Translations under genes and position numbers: made by a program
In this document: positions 21,866 to 32,555 of the stretch, in pieces
Layout: each line of letters opens with the position of its first letter
Position numbering within the stretch: the first letter of the stretch is position 1
Source: Lojkania enalia
Lineage: Eukaryota; Ascomycota; Dothideomycetes; Pleosporales
Direction: 5' to 3'
Length of the DNA stretch: 64,000 bases
Assembly (NCBI GenBank): GCA_010094045.1
Contig: ML986578.1
Span: forward strand, 744,001-808,000
The notes under the pieces: generated by a model
Databases searched by the model: none
Told to the model about the DNA's origin: nothing
Seen by the model: the letters and a program-made list of their open reading frames with translations, nothing else

Positions 21866-22899
21866 TTCTTGATGCGGAGTTTCTTTCGGCATCTCACTCA
21901 ACTCTCTTTCTGGACGTCTGTTCTAGCACGACTCCACCTTCACAACGAATGGGAAACGCGGCAGTGCCGTCCTGCGACCTTATTGGACGGCGGTCACCCC
22001 CACTTCGATCAGTACACGAACTTCTGTTTGTCGATTCCCTTTGCAGGACCTAGCTCTGATCACTCGATGTTCTGCGCTTATTACGGCCTTTCGGGTACTC
22101 GGCGGTTTACAGTATGTCTCTGGTCTTGTCCTGACGGTTTCTTGACCGCGGACCCAGCACGACTGGATTCGGCTACCCTCAATTATTTCAATAATTCCAG
22201 TGCTACATGACTGCAGTGTCCCGGGATATCAGACAACAGATTGCACTGAGAAGAATTTTTAGGATGATTGCTCTTTGGTTGGTTTTTGGCACACTACACG
22301 TATTAATTTCCCCCTTGCCCCTGTGTTTTCTACTTTTTTTATAACCCCTACCCCCCTCCCTACGCGCGTATCCCCCCTTCCTAGCATGGTATACCAGCTT
22401 GTGGGGAGGTTTTTCAGGTTTTCAAGGGGACGAACATATCTAAATTGCAATTGCGTACACGGAGAAGAAATTAGTGAGGAAGTCAGCTGATGCGTTGTGG
22501 GGAGAATTGCAATGTCAGGCGGCTAGGACATACTTCTGTATCGTTTCACGTTGGGGTGATGGAAATGGTCTCATGGCCGCTCCCGGGGAGGTGAGAGATC
22601 TAGCTTTGCAGCCATTGTAATGGGAGTGGCGGAGGAATGAAGATGGTACTAGAATAGTCTGCTTTGCTTTAATTCATGGCTTTCTTTAAGAAGAAGTTCC
22701 GCACGACGTATTCCACCATACCTGAGTGTTTTGACGAGACCAAAGCTGTAAATAGCGCTACATTGTAATTGTTCGGTCTACCCCCGAAAACGGCTTAGTG
22801 CATTCCGAGTTGTGAGGGTACCTACTTCAACTTTTCTGGAGGCAACCTTGGAACTTCAGCTCTCGCCTACCTCGCCGCAGGCTTGCGACCACTACTAAT
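21866..22899. other. intergenic, casein kinase 3' UTR and RSM22 promoter
   Basis: About 1 kb between two plus-strand genes. The first few hundred bases probably form the kinase 3' UTR. No gene seen. Confidence 0.45.
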
Positions 22900-25260
22900 A
22901 TGATTATAGCTAGGAGATTACCCTCGGTCTACCAAACATGCAGACGTGATTTCCTGGCTTCTCAGGCTCGCCGTCTTCTCGAGACAAGAGTTCCGCAATT
23001 GCGACTGAACCACCTCCAGGTGTCTGCGTCTAGCTCAAGAGCCCGGAGTCAATGCGACCAACGTCCCTTTTCTACATCGGATAATATAGAGGAGCAATAT
23101 CAAGAGTCTGCAACGGGAGCTTCTCAACGAAGTACCGACTTTTCACCCTCACACGCCGACGGTCAGACTCTTGAACAATCGGTACGGAGAGCGAGGCAAT
23201 TATTCGGCGATACTTTGCCGCGTGATCATCTGAATGAAAAGGAATATGCCTTATACCAGAGACTGTATGGAACGCCGGTATTTATCGATCGAGCTACAGA
23301 GGTTGACCGTGCAGAGGTAGATGAAGAAATCCTCCAGGAGGAGCTTCCTGATGGAACGACAGTTCTATTGAGGAAAAACGAAGATGGGAAGCTAGAAGAG
23401 GTAGAATTTTACGAAGAGCCTGAAGAATTGGCAGAGACTGAAAAGCGAGAAGGCGCGAAGGACGAGGAGTCTATAACAGAAGCTGAATGGAAGGCTTTCC
23501 GGGAAGAGAAGGCGGAAATCTACCATCAAAACATCTACCAAAAGAGTGCGCCTCAAGGGAATGAATTTTTGGAGGATGCAGAAGAGGATGACTTCATGCG
23601 CGCTCATCCCCTCACAAAAGCGGGCCGATTCGCGCCTTCACCGTCCACAGTCTTTTTACCGAAAGAGACGTTCGTCGACCCTATGTCCGAACTATTGACA
23701 CGAGCGAATCACAAGCATTTGGCCGAGAGCGCAAATCGCATCTTTGGCGGCCAGGGTTTGCCTCATTCCGCCACAACGCCGCCGGCTTCCCTTCAAAAGG
23801 AACAGAAGCCTATACCTCTTGATCCCTCGCGCTCAGACATGGGCAATATTGAGGGAGACGCATACATGGCGGCTGTCATGCCTGGAACATACGCCACCGT
23901 CTTGAGTACTCTGGTAGAAATTCGACGTCGGCTTGGTACGCCGTGGATCGAGCACCTGCTTCAGAGAAAGGGTGGCCCTGTGGTTCTTGATGCTGGATCC
24001 GGGGGAGCTGGAATATTAGCATGGCATGAAGTAATTAAAGCGGAATGGCAGCGCATGCATGAAGATTCAGGGGCTACTTCATATAGCTCCGCTCCGCTCG
24101 GCAAAGCAACTGTCCTCACGGGTTCGAATGTGTTGCGTCACCGCGCGAGCAAACTGCTCGAAAATACGACTTTCATACCTCGTCTTCCAGACACAATTAC
24201 CAGCGAAGAACAAGAACATACCCAACAGCCGCGAAAGTTATATGATGTTATCATCGCGCCTCATACGTTGTGGCCGCTAAAGCAAGAATATCAACGTAAA
24301 GAACAAGTGGAAAAATACTGGTCTCTACTTAACCCAAAAGGTGGCGTTCTTATTATACTCGAGAAAGGACTTCCCCGAGGGTTCGAGGTTGTGGCCGCAG
24401 CACGGCAATACCTCCTTGACAAGCACATTGCGTCTCCAGACTCTACTAAAGTGGAAGTACCACTAGAAGAGCAGACGTCAAAACTTGGAGAAGACACAAG
24501 ATTTGCCCAGAAAGAGACGGGTATGATTATTGCTCCCTGTACAAATCACGAGACATGTCCTATGTACCAATCCCCAGGGATCAGTAGAGGCAGAAAGGAC
24601 TTTTGCTTCTTCAGCCAGCGATATATTCGACCGCCTTACCTCCAGCGAATTTTAGATGCGAAGGATCGCAACCATGAGGACGTTCAGTTCAGCTACATTG
24701 CATTACAGCGGGGCAGGGATCAACGTCTCCCATTGCATGACTTGCTTGGTCAGGGTGTCGTGCAGAATGAGAAAACTACAGAAGAGGCATTCGAAGGCCA
24801 TGAATGGAATACAGAAACGGAATTGCGGACAGAAGCCGATGTCAACCCGCTAACTCTACCCCGTCTCATTCTCCCGGCCCTCAAGCGCCGTGGTCATATC
24901 GTTCTCGACGTCTGCACACCGGCGGGTAAGCTTGAGCGCTGGACTGTGCCAAAAAGTTTCAGCAAGCAAGCATTCCGCGATGCGCGTAAGGCTCGTTGGG
25001 GAGACCTCTGGGCATTAGGTGCGAAAACTAGGATACCGAGATTGGTCAGATTAGGCAGACCGAGCGATAAATTTGATAAAAAGGGTCGAAGAATCAAGAA
25101 GGTTAAGAACCAAGTTATTGACGTAAATATTGGCGCTGGTGGATTTGAGGGTATGCGTGCCAGGCAAAATGGCAGATACTCGCAAGACAGGAAAATTAGA
25201 GGAAGTGGCGGACGAAAGGGCCGGAAGAAGCAGGCGTACGATCTCGAGGACATTGAATGA
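22900..25260 (+). CDS. RSM22: mitochondrial ribosome assembly methyltransferase-like protein Rsm22
   Basis: A single exon of 786 residues. Rsm22 (METTL17 in animals) binds the small mitochondrial ribosomal subunit during its assembly. The N-terminus is basic and arginine-rich, fitting a mitochondrial presequence. A long acidic segment (about 130-230) is followed by the methyltransferase-like core with VVLDAGSGGAGILAWHEV. The iron-sulfur-type cysteine motif is visible as CTNHETCPMY then KDFCFFSQRYIRPPYLQRI. The C-terminal part, RRGHIVLDVCTPAGKLERW then RDARKARWGDLW, is typical of the family. The tail is rich in K, R and G, fitting RNA contact. The ATG at 22900 follows ACTACTAAT and is the first in frame. 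Confidence 0.95.
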   Translation: MIIARRLPSVYQTCRRDFLASQARRLLETRVPQLRLNHLQVSASSSRARSQCDQRPFSTSDNIEEQYQESATGASQRSTDFSPSHADGQTLEQSVRRARQLFGDTLPRDHLNEKEYALYQRLYGTPVFIDRATEVDRAEVDEEILQEELPDGTTVLLRKNEDGKLEEVEFYEEPEELAETEKREGAKDEESITEAEWKAFREEKAEIYHQNIYQKSAPQGNEFLEDAEEDDFMRAHPLTKAGRFAPSPSTVFLPKETFVDPMSELLTRANHKHLAESANRIFGGQGLPHSATTPPASLQKEQKPIPLDPSRSDMGNIEGDAYMAAVMPGTYATVLSTLVEIRRRLGTPWIEHLLQRKGGPVVLDAGSGGAGILAWHEVIKAEWQRMHEDSGATSYSSAPLGKATVLTGSNVLRHRASKLLENTTFIPRLPDTITSEEQEHTQQPRKLYDVIIAPHTLWPLKQEYQRKEQVEKYWSLLNPKGGVLIILEKGLPRGFEVVAAARQYLLDKHIASPDSTKVEVPLEEQTSKLGEDTRFAQKETGMIIAPCTNHETCPMYQSPGISRGRKDFCFFSQRYIRPPYLQRILDAKDRNHEDVQFSYIALQRGRDQRLPLHDLLGQGVVQNEKTTEEAFEGHEWNTETELRTEADVNPLTLPRLILPALKRRGHIVLDVCTPAGKLERWTVPKSFSKQAFRDARKARWGDLWALGAKTRIPRLVRLGRPSDKFDKKGRRIKKVKNQVIDVNIGAGGFEGMRARQNGRYSQDRKIRGSGGRKGRKKQAYDLEDIE

Positions 25261-26057
25261 ATATTGCCTTGTTGTCATGTCGTACGTTTTGGTTTATAAG
25301 CGTTTCCGTAATCTACATTAAGTATTGTCTTAATAGCATCAGGCGGAGTTTCAATGATTATGGTGGCAACAGTTGCTGTGGGCTGTATAGTAGCATGATA
25401 ATGTATATTAAGGGAACTAGTCCACATTACCAAAGAAGAAATCCACCTCTCTTGTCTCAAGTTGTGAGCTATTACCAACTCTGGATCAGTCTTCACTAGC
25501 AAGCGTACAAAGATACAGCATGATTATATACATTAAGAAACCTAGACTATTCCAAGAAAGAGGAAATTCACCTGTTCTTCAAGCAGTGAGCAATTGCTAA
25601 TTTTAGAGTAATCTTCACGGGTAGCCATACTAAAGAGCATGTTGTATGAGTATTAGGCAACTTCATAGAGTACTAGGGTCATAGTTCTTACATGAAATAA
25701 GCGCTTCGGTATACACCTGTGGAAGTCAGCTCGACGGATGGCCGAAATAATATGGTTCGTGCAGCAATCGTGCTTTGCGGTAGAGGTTGATTGGTCTTAA
25801 TGTTGCAGCCGAGGCCGGGGACGCTGTCTGACGGTGTTGGGAACTGCGGGGCGAAATCTAAAACGAAGACCAAGGCGGACTTTAAAGCTCGTGCCCCCTG
25901 ATTTTCAAGTCTACTCTACTTTTGCTACACCCTATAATCCTGAACTGTTCAATTCCTGTCTGTAGCTTCATTTGCCGTTGCGAAGCTTAAAGGTAGTCTT
26001 TTGATCCGATTACCCTCCCATACTCACGTCACATCAGAACCGGATTGGCAGGGCAAT
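25261..26057. other. intergenic with tandem repeats
   Basis: About 800 bases between RSM22 and the FAD oxidase gene. No gene seen; a diverged tandem repeat fills its centre and is listed separately. Confidence 0.45.
25392..25660. repeat. diverged tandem repeat, about 120-125 base period
   Basis: Copies start at about 25392, 25517 and 25636, each beginning AGCATG followed by an AT-rich stretch. The first two share in order AGCATGATWATRTAYATTAAG, an ACTAG or CTAGAC word, AAGAA, TTCACCT or TCCACCT, a TGAGC word and a CTTCAC word. The third copy is cut short. The copies have drifted considerably, so the duplication is old. Confidence 0.6.
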
Positions 26058-27841
26058 ATGGGTAGCGTATCGGATGTTTACGGGACTTTGAGGGAGCAGT
26101 TGAAGGGGTCTAGTGCGGAGGTTCTGACACCTGATTCTGAGGGTTATATTCAGAGTATTCAAAGATGGAGTGAACACAATGTTAAGCAAGCTGTATGTCG
26201 ATTCCTTCCGAGCATTTCCGGGATTTTGATGCAGCTGATATATCCCATACTCCTTCCTTTTCAATGCTCGCATGAACAACTAGAAATACCACAACTTCGG
26301 TTTCACTAATGGCGAATAGCATGCTGTCGTTAAAGTCGCTTCAGCAAGCGACGTCAGCACTACTCTGAGATTTGTCAAGGAGAATGGGATTCCGTTCGTC
26401 GTGAAAGGGGGGGGGCATTCAACTTCGGGCTCTAGTTCTATCGATGATGGCCTTGTGGTTGATCTTTCGAAGCTACGCAAAGTAACAGTGGATCCTGAGA
26501 GCAAGACTATCAAAGCAGGTGGGGGAACAATCTGGGAGGATGTTGATGTCGAGGCTGCAAGGTACGGGCTAGCAACTGTGGGTGGAACTGTAAACCATAC
26601 TGGCGTTGGCGGCTTAACACTTGGCGGTGGATACGGGTATTTGACTGGAAAATATGGCCTTACGATCGGTACGACCTACGTACATTTCGCATGAAAGGCG
26701 TGCTGGAGGTATTAACACTGATATCAGATAACCTTGTCTCCGTCGATATTGTCCTTGCATCCGGCGAAGAAGTGGTCGCGTCCGCAACCTCTCATCCCGA
26801 TCTCTTTTGGGCCGTCAAAGGCGCCGGCCAAAACTTTGGCGTAGTAACAGCATTCACATTCCAAGGGCACCCGCAACCTAACCCAATCTTCGCCGGGCCG
26901 CTAATATTTCTACCGGACAAACTCCCACAAATTGTTGAGTTTGCAAATAAATTCCACACCAAGAATGATGGAAACCAGGCCCTACTAATGGGTTTCAGTG
27001 CGCCACCGCCCGCAAATGCACCAGTCGTGCTCACGCAGATCTTCCACAACGGCACCGAAGAAGAAGGCAAGGAATTCTTCAAGGATTTGATTGATTTGGG
27101 ACCTATTGTGAATGCCGCGGCTTCAATCCCGTACGAGAAGCTCAATAGTTTGCTAAATCATGCTTCAGGCTTTGATGGACGAAAGCAATTCGGCAGCGGC
27201 GCCTTCAAGTTGCCTTTGAACCCCGATTTTGTGGTCCAGCTTCATGCAGACTTCATGGCTTTCGTAAATACTCATGAGAGAATGAACGAAAGTTTGCTGT
27301 TGTTTGAGACCATTCCGTATGGAAAGGTAAGGGAATTTGGAGAGAAAGGGGAAGCGGCTGGTTCGTTCGCGAATAGAGGAGACTATTATAATGTTGCTAC
27401 ATGTTTTAAGTGGTGAGTCATCCTTTGTGGTTTCGGTGTTTAGAACTAAAGAATGGATGATGTGCTAATTAAGCAAAGGTTCGACCCTAAGCTCGATGAT
27501 GAGATCCGCGAGTTCAGCAAGGGCTTATTAAGGAATGCGAGTCAGTCTGCTGGTGTGGAGCAGGATGAGAAGGTTAGGAGTGTGGAGGGAGTTGGCATGT
27601 ATGGTAACTACACTAGTAAGTATTCCTCCTCATCTCCTTTCCTACATTTTGTTTTGTATTTGGGTTTGTTAGATGAGGAAACCAAAAGCTGATACTTTTT
27701 CCAGACCTCGATGTTGATGCAGGCCAAATCTTTGGCAGCAATGCGAAGAAACTGCAGGAATTGAAGCATAAGTATGATCCAGACAATTTGTTCAGCAGGG
27801 GAGTCAGGCTTGTGCCAAGGTCGCTGGTTGTCGTGAACTAA
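26058..27841 (+). CDS. FAD-linked oxidase (berberine bridge enzyme/6-hydroxynicotine oxidase type)
   Basis: Five exons: 26058-26192, 26320-26668, 26728-27412, 27479-27615 and 27705-27841, 480 residues. The product is a flavin oxidoreductase of the PCMH/VAO superfamily. The FAD-binding domain shows [11 protein letters not shown], where His78 is the expected covalent flavin attachment site, then [19 protein letters not shown], and [19 protein letters not shown]. The site where many berberine-bridge enzymes carry a second covalent link through Cys (GTCPxVG) reads GTVNHTG, so only one flavin bond is expected, as in 6-hydroxynicotine oxidase. The C-terminal [18 protein letters not shown] is the family's closing motif. 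No secretion signal is seen. The open frame further 5' starts with TTG; the ATG at 26058 is the first usable one. Substrate is unknown. Confidence 0.92.
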
Positions 27842-28653
27842 AAACGTTATCCATGATATCAGTAAAATAACGGGTTCGATATTTGGACCAAGCGAAATTT
27901 AAGATCGCCGGTTTTCCATGATTGTCAAATTAAATAGGCATTAGTGAAACGTATCCAAGCCAAACAGAAATCATATCAACTACGCCCCCAATTCTACACA
28001 TCCACAATCAATGATCACGGTAGTGAGTAGACTTTGTTTCTCCTTGAAAATATTTTCACGTTTCCCATACGAAGGCACACTCACTTCTAAGCCGAGCGCT
28101 GGAGGCTACCTGCTCAAAGAAGGGCTTAGAATTAAACCCTAATTGCTACGCTTCCTCTCTTCAGTCCATTCTAGTGTTCAATTCTTCTAAGATCCCTGTC
28201 ACATTCACTTCTTTTGGCTCCCAGATAATATGTTGTAGTTTCAGCATTAGGGAAATCTTCTACCTCAGAATCTTTCTTGTTGAGCTCCTGGTATAGTAAT
28301 GAATGATATGTTTTCTAGTGACTTTGAGCTTTGTTTCCAATTAGTAAACCTTCGTTTGTATTTTTCTATTATGGGCCCATTTTGCGCCAAGCCAATGAAA
28401 GTCTCAACACAAACAAAAAGCCTCATTTTCGTATTTCCCGGCTGGTGGATCCCCCAGCTTCGGATTCTATTCCAAGGTTGGTGGTGATAACAAATCACGA
28501 CCCGAATTGATGCATTTTACCGAGCTCCTTCCTACCTAGGTACTGGTTCACAAGCATCCCTGCACTGTCACTGCGGCAACTTCGACTGAAGCTCGTACAA
28601 ATCTTCCATGATACTTCAATCCATAACCACAAATTGAGACGTAGGTCGACGGC
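27842..28653. other. intergenic, no gene seen
   Basis: About 800 AT-rich bases between two plus-strand genes, containing the carboxylesterase promoter. No further gene recognised. Confidence 0.45.
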
Positions 28654-30390
28654 ATGGTTTCCTCCTACAGAGCGTGGATATGGGTAGCATCAACCATTTG
28701 GCTGTTTGTAACTTCCGCGGTTGCCGATCCTCGCGTAACGATTCTAAACGGAACTTATGAGGGCGTACATCACCCGATCTTCAATCAGGATATCTTCCTC
28801 GGAATACCATATGCTCAGGACACTGGAGGCCAAAACCGTTTTAGGGTACCACAGGCGTTAAATGAAACTTGGCATGGAACACGATCGGCGAAGCAATATG
28901 GCCATGCTTGCCCGGACTTTACTCCTGAAGATGATGCCATATATGGCATGAGTGAGAATTGTCTCAGTATCAATGTTGTCAAGCCAACAGAGTTAAAGGA
29001 AGGAGAAAAAGTACCAGTTGTGGTATGGATTCATGGCGGGAGCTATCAAGTGGGGACGACTGGGCTGCCATACTACAATCTCACCTATCTCGTCCAGCGA
29101 TCAGTAGAAATTGGGAAACCAATTGTCGCAACAAGTATCAATTATAGAAAGGGCGGATGGGGGTTCCTCTACTCTATAGAGATCCAGGGATCGGGGAACA
29201 CAAATTTGGCTTTAAGAGATATGCGCAAAGCTCTGGCATGGATTTCAGAAAATATTTCAGCGTTCGGCGGTGATAAAGATAGTGTCACCATCTGGGGAGA
29301 GTCGGCAGGGTCTTTCGCTATTGTACGTCTCAATCACAGGAATCGCGAGTGAGAATACTGACTGTTCTAGGGCGAACTGCTCATGTCTTATGGCGGTGAA
29401 ACAGATGGTCTCTTCCATCGCAGCATTCAAGAGTCTGGTTCAGCATCTACAGCATGGAAGAATGGGTCCGAATGGTATCAACCAATATACGACAAAATCG
29501 TCGAGCAGACAAGCTGCACCGATTGGCCGGACACTCTAGAGTGTCTCCGGACTATCCCCTACGAAACTATCTTCCCCTTCTTAGACAGCTCAAAAGTCGG
29601 CGGCCCAGGTTTCTATCCGACAGTTGATGGCGATATCCTTCCAAGCTATCCCACTGAACTCCTTCACTCCGGCCGCTTCGCCCACATTCCACATCTTTAC
29701 GGTACGAACTCAGACGAAGGGACCGACAATGCAGCGCCCGGAGTCGCAAACACGACCGAGCAACTCTATGAATATCTCCTCACTGGCCTGGGCTTCGATT
29801 TTCCGCCATCAGTCATCTCAGAAATCCTTCAACTGTATCCCGATGATCCAACTCTAGGTATCCCACTCAATTCCGGCTCAGAACGATTCGAAGAATTAGG
29901 GTATCAGTACAAGCGACTTGCGGCAATCGTCGGAGACATTTTCTACCATGCACCAAGACTTGATGACGCGAGATGGTACTCCAAGTATGACGATACATAC
30001 ATTTACAGATTCAATACTCGACCATGGCAAAACTACACAAACGCCACATATACAGATTATACGGGCGGACTCAACCCGGATTATAAAGGCGTGGCACATT
30101 TCTCGGAAGTTGCTTTCGTTTATGGAAATCCCGCGTTCGTAGGCCCGTGGCCCGAATATCAGGCATTAAGTGAGCAGATGAGCTCGCAGTGGATCAATTT
30201 TATATATTCTGGGAATCCCAATGCGGAAGAACTGCCACACTGGCCGAAATACAGTGAGGGGAAGAAAGGGTTGAATCTGGTGATTCAAGCGGAAGGGAGG
30301 GGATATAATGGGAGTTATGTTGAGGAGGATACTTATAGACTACAAGGGAGGGAGCTTCTTACCAAGTGGGCGAGGCGGAGACATGTTTAG
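28654..30390 (+). CDS. secreted type-B carboxylesterase/lipase
   Basis: Two exons, 28654-29322 and 29371-30390, 562 residues. An alpha/beta-hydrolase that cleaves carboxylic esters. An N-terminal hydrophobic signal peptide ends near SAVADP. The family features are GIPYAQ, ENCLSINVVKP, the oxyanion-hole HGGSYQVG and the nucleophile elbow GESAGS with Ser217. The intron falls just after this elbow. The acidic member of the triad is probably the Glu in GTNSDEGTDNA, and the histidine is in GVAHFSEVAFVYGNP. Several NxT/NxS sites fit secretion. The natural substrate cannot be read from sequence; fungal members include lipases, feruloyl-type and toxin-ester hydrolases. The 3' end faces the next gene. 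Confidence 0.94.
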
Positions 30391-30720
30391 ATGCTAGTAT
30401 ACTTTGTATATTCGAAGAAATATGCTGGCTTAGTATGATGGCCCAAAATCATTATTACTACAAGAGCGAGTGAAATTAGCATATTCAGTGAACTTTTAAT
30501 TTAAAGATAATTCTATTTTAACTCAACTTACCGCCCCAGATTATCCTTCTTACCTGCTATAGCGTATCATAAAATAATATAGGACAGGCGAACGCTGCAA
30601 TAATAACAATAGGATGGCCAAGTTCTATTAGCTATAGCCAAGTAGTTCTGCTGCATCGAAATTGATGAATACATAATCGAAGTCCCCTCCAACGCCTATT
30701 CCATCCTGAATCGCGAAACC
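30391..30720. other. AT-rich spacer between convergent genes
   Basis: Short AT-rich spacer that should hold the polyadenylation regions of both neighbours. No gene. Confidence 0.5.
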
Positions 30721-31842
30721 TCAAATCTTCGACCCTCTCTGCTTCCTCTTATTCTCCAATTCCTGTTTCTTGAGCTCAAACCTCTTTTTGGGCGCATCCT
30801 CCACCATACGCTCCGCGAGGGCATCGACAGCATTAACAACTGCAATCATCCTCGCATCCCTGATCGGCGCATTCTGTAGCCTCTTCATTTCCATCATACT
30901 CTTTCCATCATTAACCTGAAGCTGCTCCTCCAAAAACCCTATCACCTCCTGCTGGAAATCTTCCCCTGTCTTTTCAAACACGCGATTGTAAAGTCCCCAC
31001 TCTAAACACTCTTCAGCAGTAAGTTTGCGGCCGAACATGAGGAAGTCATTGGCGCGGTGAATTCCAATGTGCTGGGCGAAGGAAAGGGCGGAGCCGTTCT
31101 CAGGGACGAGACCAAGGGCGCTGAACGGACATTGAAGCCATGCGGTGTTGGAAGCGAGGATAATGTCCGCGATTCCGGGGAACCAGGCGGCACCCCCACC
31201 GACACCGGGGCCGTTGAGTGCGAGGACTAGGACTTTTTTATGGTCGATCATGCTGCGGAGGAGTTCGGTTGCTGGAGTGGATTAGTCTAGCGTGCTGGTA
31301 GACCTCTATATCATCGTAGGGATCAGGATCTTTTGATGAGTATTGTAGCGTAGAATAAGTACATGCAAAGAGGGAACACCAAGATCCGTCTCGAACGTTC
31401 ATGGCCTAGGAAATCGTCTACAAAACTTACCATAGCTAAACTTCTCCATAAAAGCCAGCTTCTTCTCCCCCATGTTCTTATATCCGCCCGACTGGCTCCC
31501 TGCATCAGCTGCCCCTTCTCTATATTAGTCATTTACATTTCCGTAGATTTAGTGTTTGGACATACCTCTGACATCGGCACCTGCGGAAAAGAATCTGCCC
31601 TCTCCCGTCAACACGGTGAAGATAGTGTCCGGGTGCTCATTCAGAACCCGGAATGCATCGATCGTTTCCGGAATAATGTTTCCACCGAAAGAGTTCAGGA
31701 CTTTTGGGCGATTGAACTACAATCTAGTCAGAAACATGTTATAATAAAGCAAACAAAGACGTGAGTCAAAGTTGCAATATACCTTAATTATCCCAATCTT
31801 TCCGCGAATCTCGAATTTTATATCTGCGTATCCGGACGCCAT
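30721..31842 (-). CDS. peroxisomal enoyl-CoA isomerase-like crotonase
   Basis: Four exons: 31842-31783, 31716-31566, 31514-31431 and 31271-30721, 281 residues. A crotonase-fold protein resembling delta3,delta2-enoyl-CoA isomerases (Eci1/Dci1), which shift double bonds during breakdown of unsaturated fatty acids in peroxisomes. Typical segments are FNRPKVLNSFGG, GRFFSAGADVRG, LNGPGVGGGAAW and LGLVPENGSALSF. The second Glu (LVPEN) is kept, while the position of the hydratase first Glu is Ala-Ala in GGGAAW, which favours isomerase over hydratase. The C-terminus is SKI, a PTS1-like tripeptide weaker than SKL. Exon 3 uses the acceptor at 31515; the alternative AG a few bases upstream gives a non-homologous frame. 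The long 3' exon has a lysine-rich helical tail. Confidence 0.9.
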
Positions 31843-32555
31843 GATGTTAAGGGCTTTCCTACCAGAAGGAGAATTAAAATATTAATCTGTTACGGGGAAT
31901 TTAACAATCGGTAAGATCTTAGAGAGTTCTAAATCAAATAAAAGGCTGTATCGATTTTCCAGCAGCGAAGTTCCAGGTTAAGAATGGGTAAGCTTATCCC
32001 CGCAGAACGCTTTCGCCTCGGCTGAAGTAGAGTTGGGGAACTATATGGGGCGCACGCGTACGTACGCTGAGCGTGTCAACAAGTTCTGGCCTATTTTTTT
32101 TAGGGCAATTAATGGTTTAGCTAGGGAGCAAGTGCTTGAATGCGAGGTTAATGAGAGGAAGTTTGATTGAGTAAGAACCAATAAATGGGAGTCGGGCGGC
32201 ATTGCTCGAGGTTCCTGACGGACCTCGGTACCTTCCAAAATGGGGTTCGGAACATGCTTATATATATAATTACTCATGTCTCCCCTCCACATCCCTACAA
32301 CTTATTATAATTTATATAGCGCTATCATTGTGATGGTTTATGGTAATGATTGGGGCGACAGGTAGAGGGTGGTTATGTGCGAGTTATCCACAAACCTTGG
32401 AAAGGAAATATGTCATTGAGAGACTCGAAATTCGCATGTTGCTTAAAGAGATATTCTTCTAATGCTATGTAAACAGCTTTGTGCATGCTGCGAAGCCTTA
32501 AAATCTATGAGGGGAATCATCCAAACAATGCTACAGTATAATATACAACACATGC
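31843..32555. promoter_or_regulatory. promoter region of the isomerase gene and 3' flank of the ADCK gene
   Basis: About 700 bases between two minus-strand genes. A CG-rich, partly palindromic stretch (CGCACGCGTACGTACGCT) occurs near 32050. No gene seen. Confidence 0.4.

Noticed and set aside
21869..22210. A 113-codon frame after casein kinase I
   Set aside because: Begins directly after the kinase stop codon and is most simply its 3' UTR.
24120..24400. GGGTTCGA words resembling a tRNA B box
   Set aside because: They lie inside the RSM22 coding frame and have no matching T-stem or A box.
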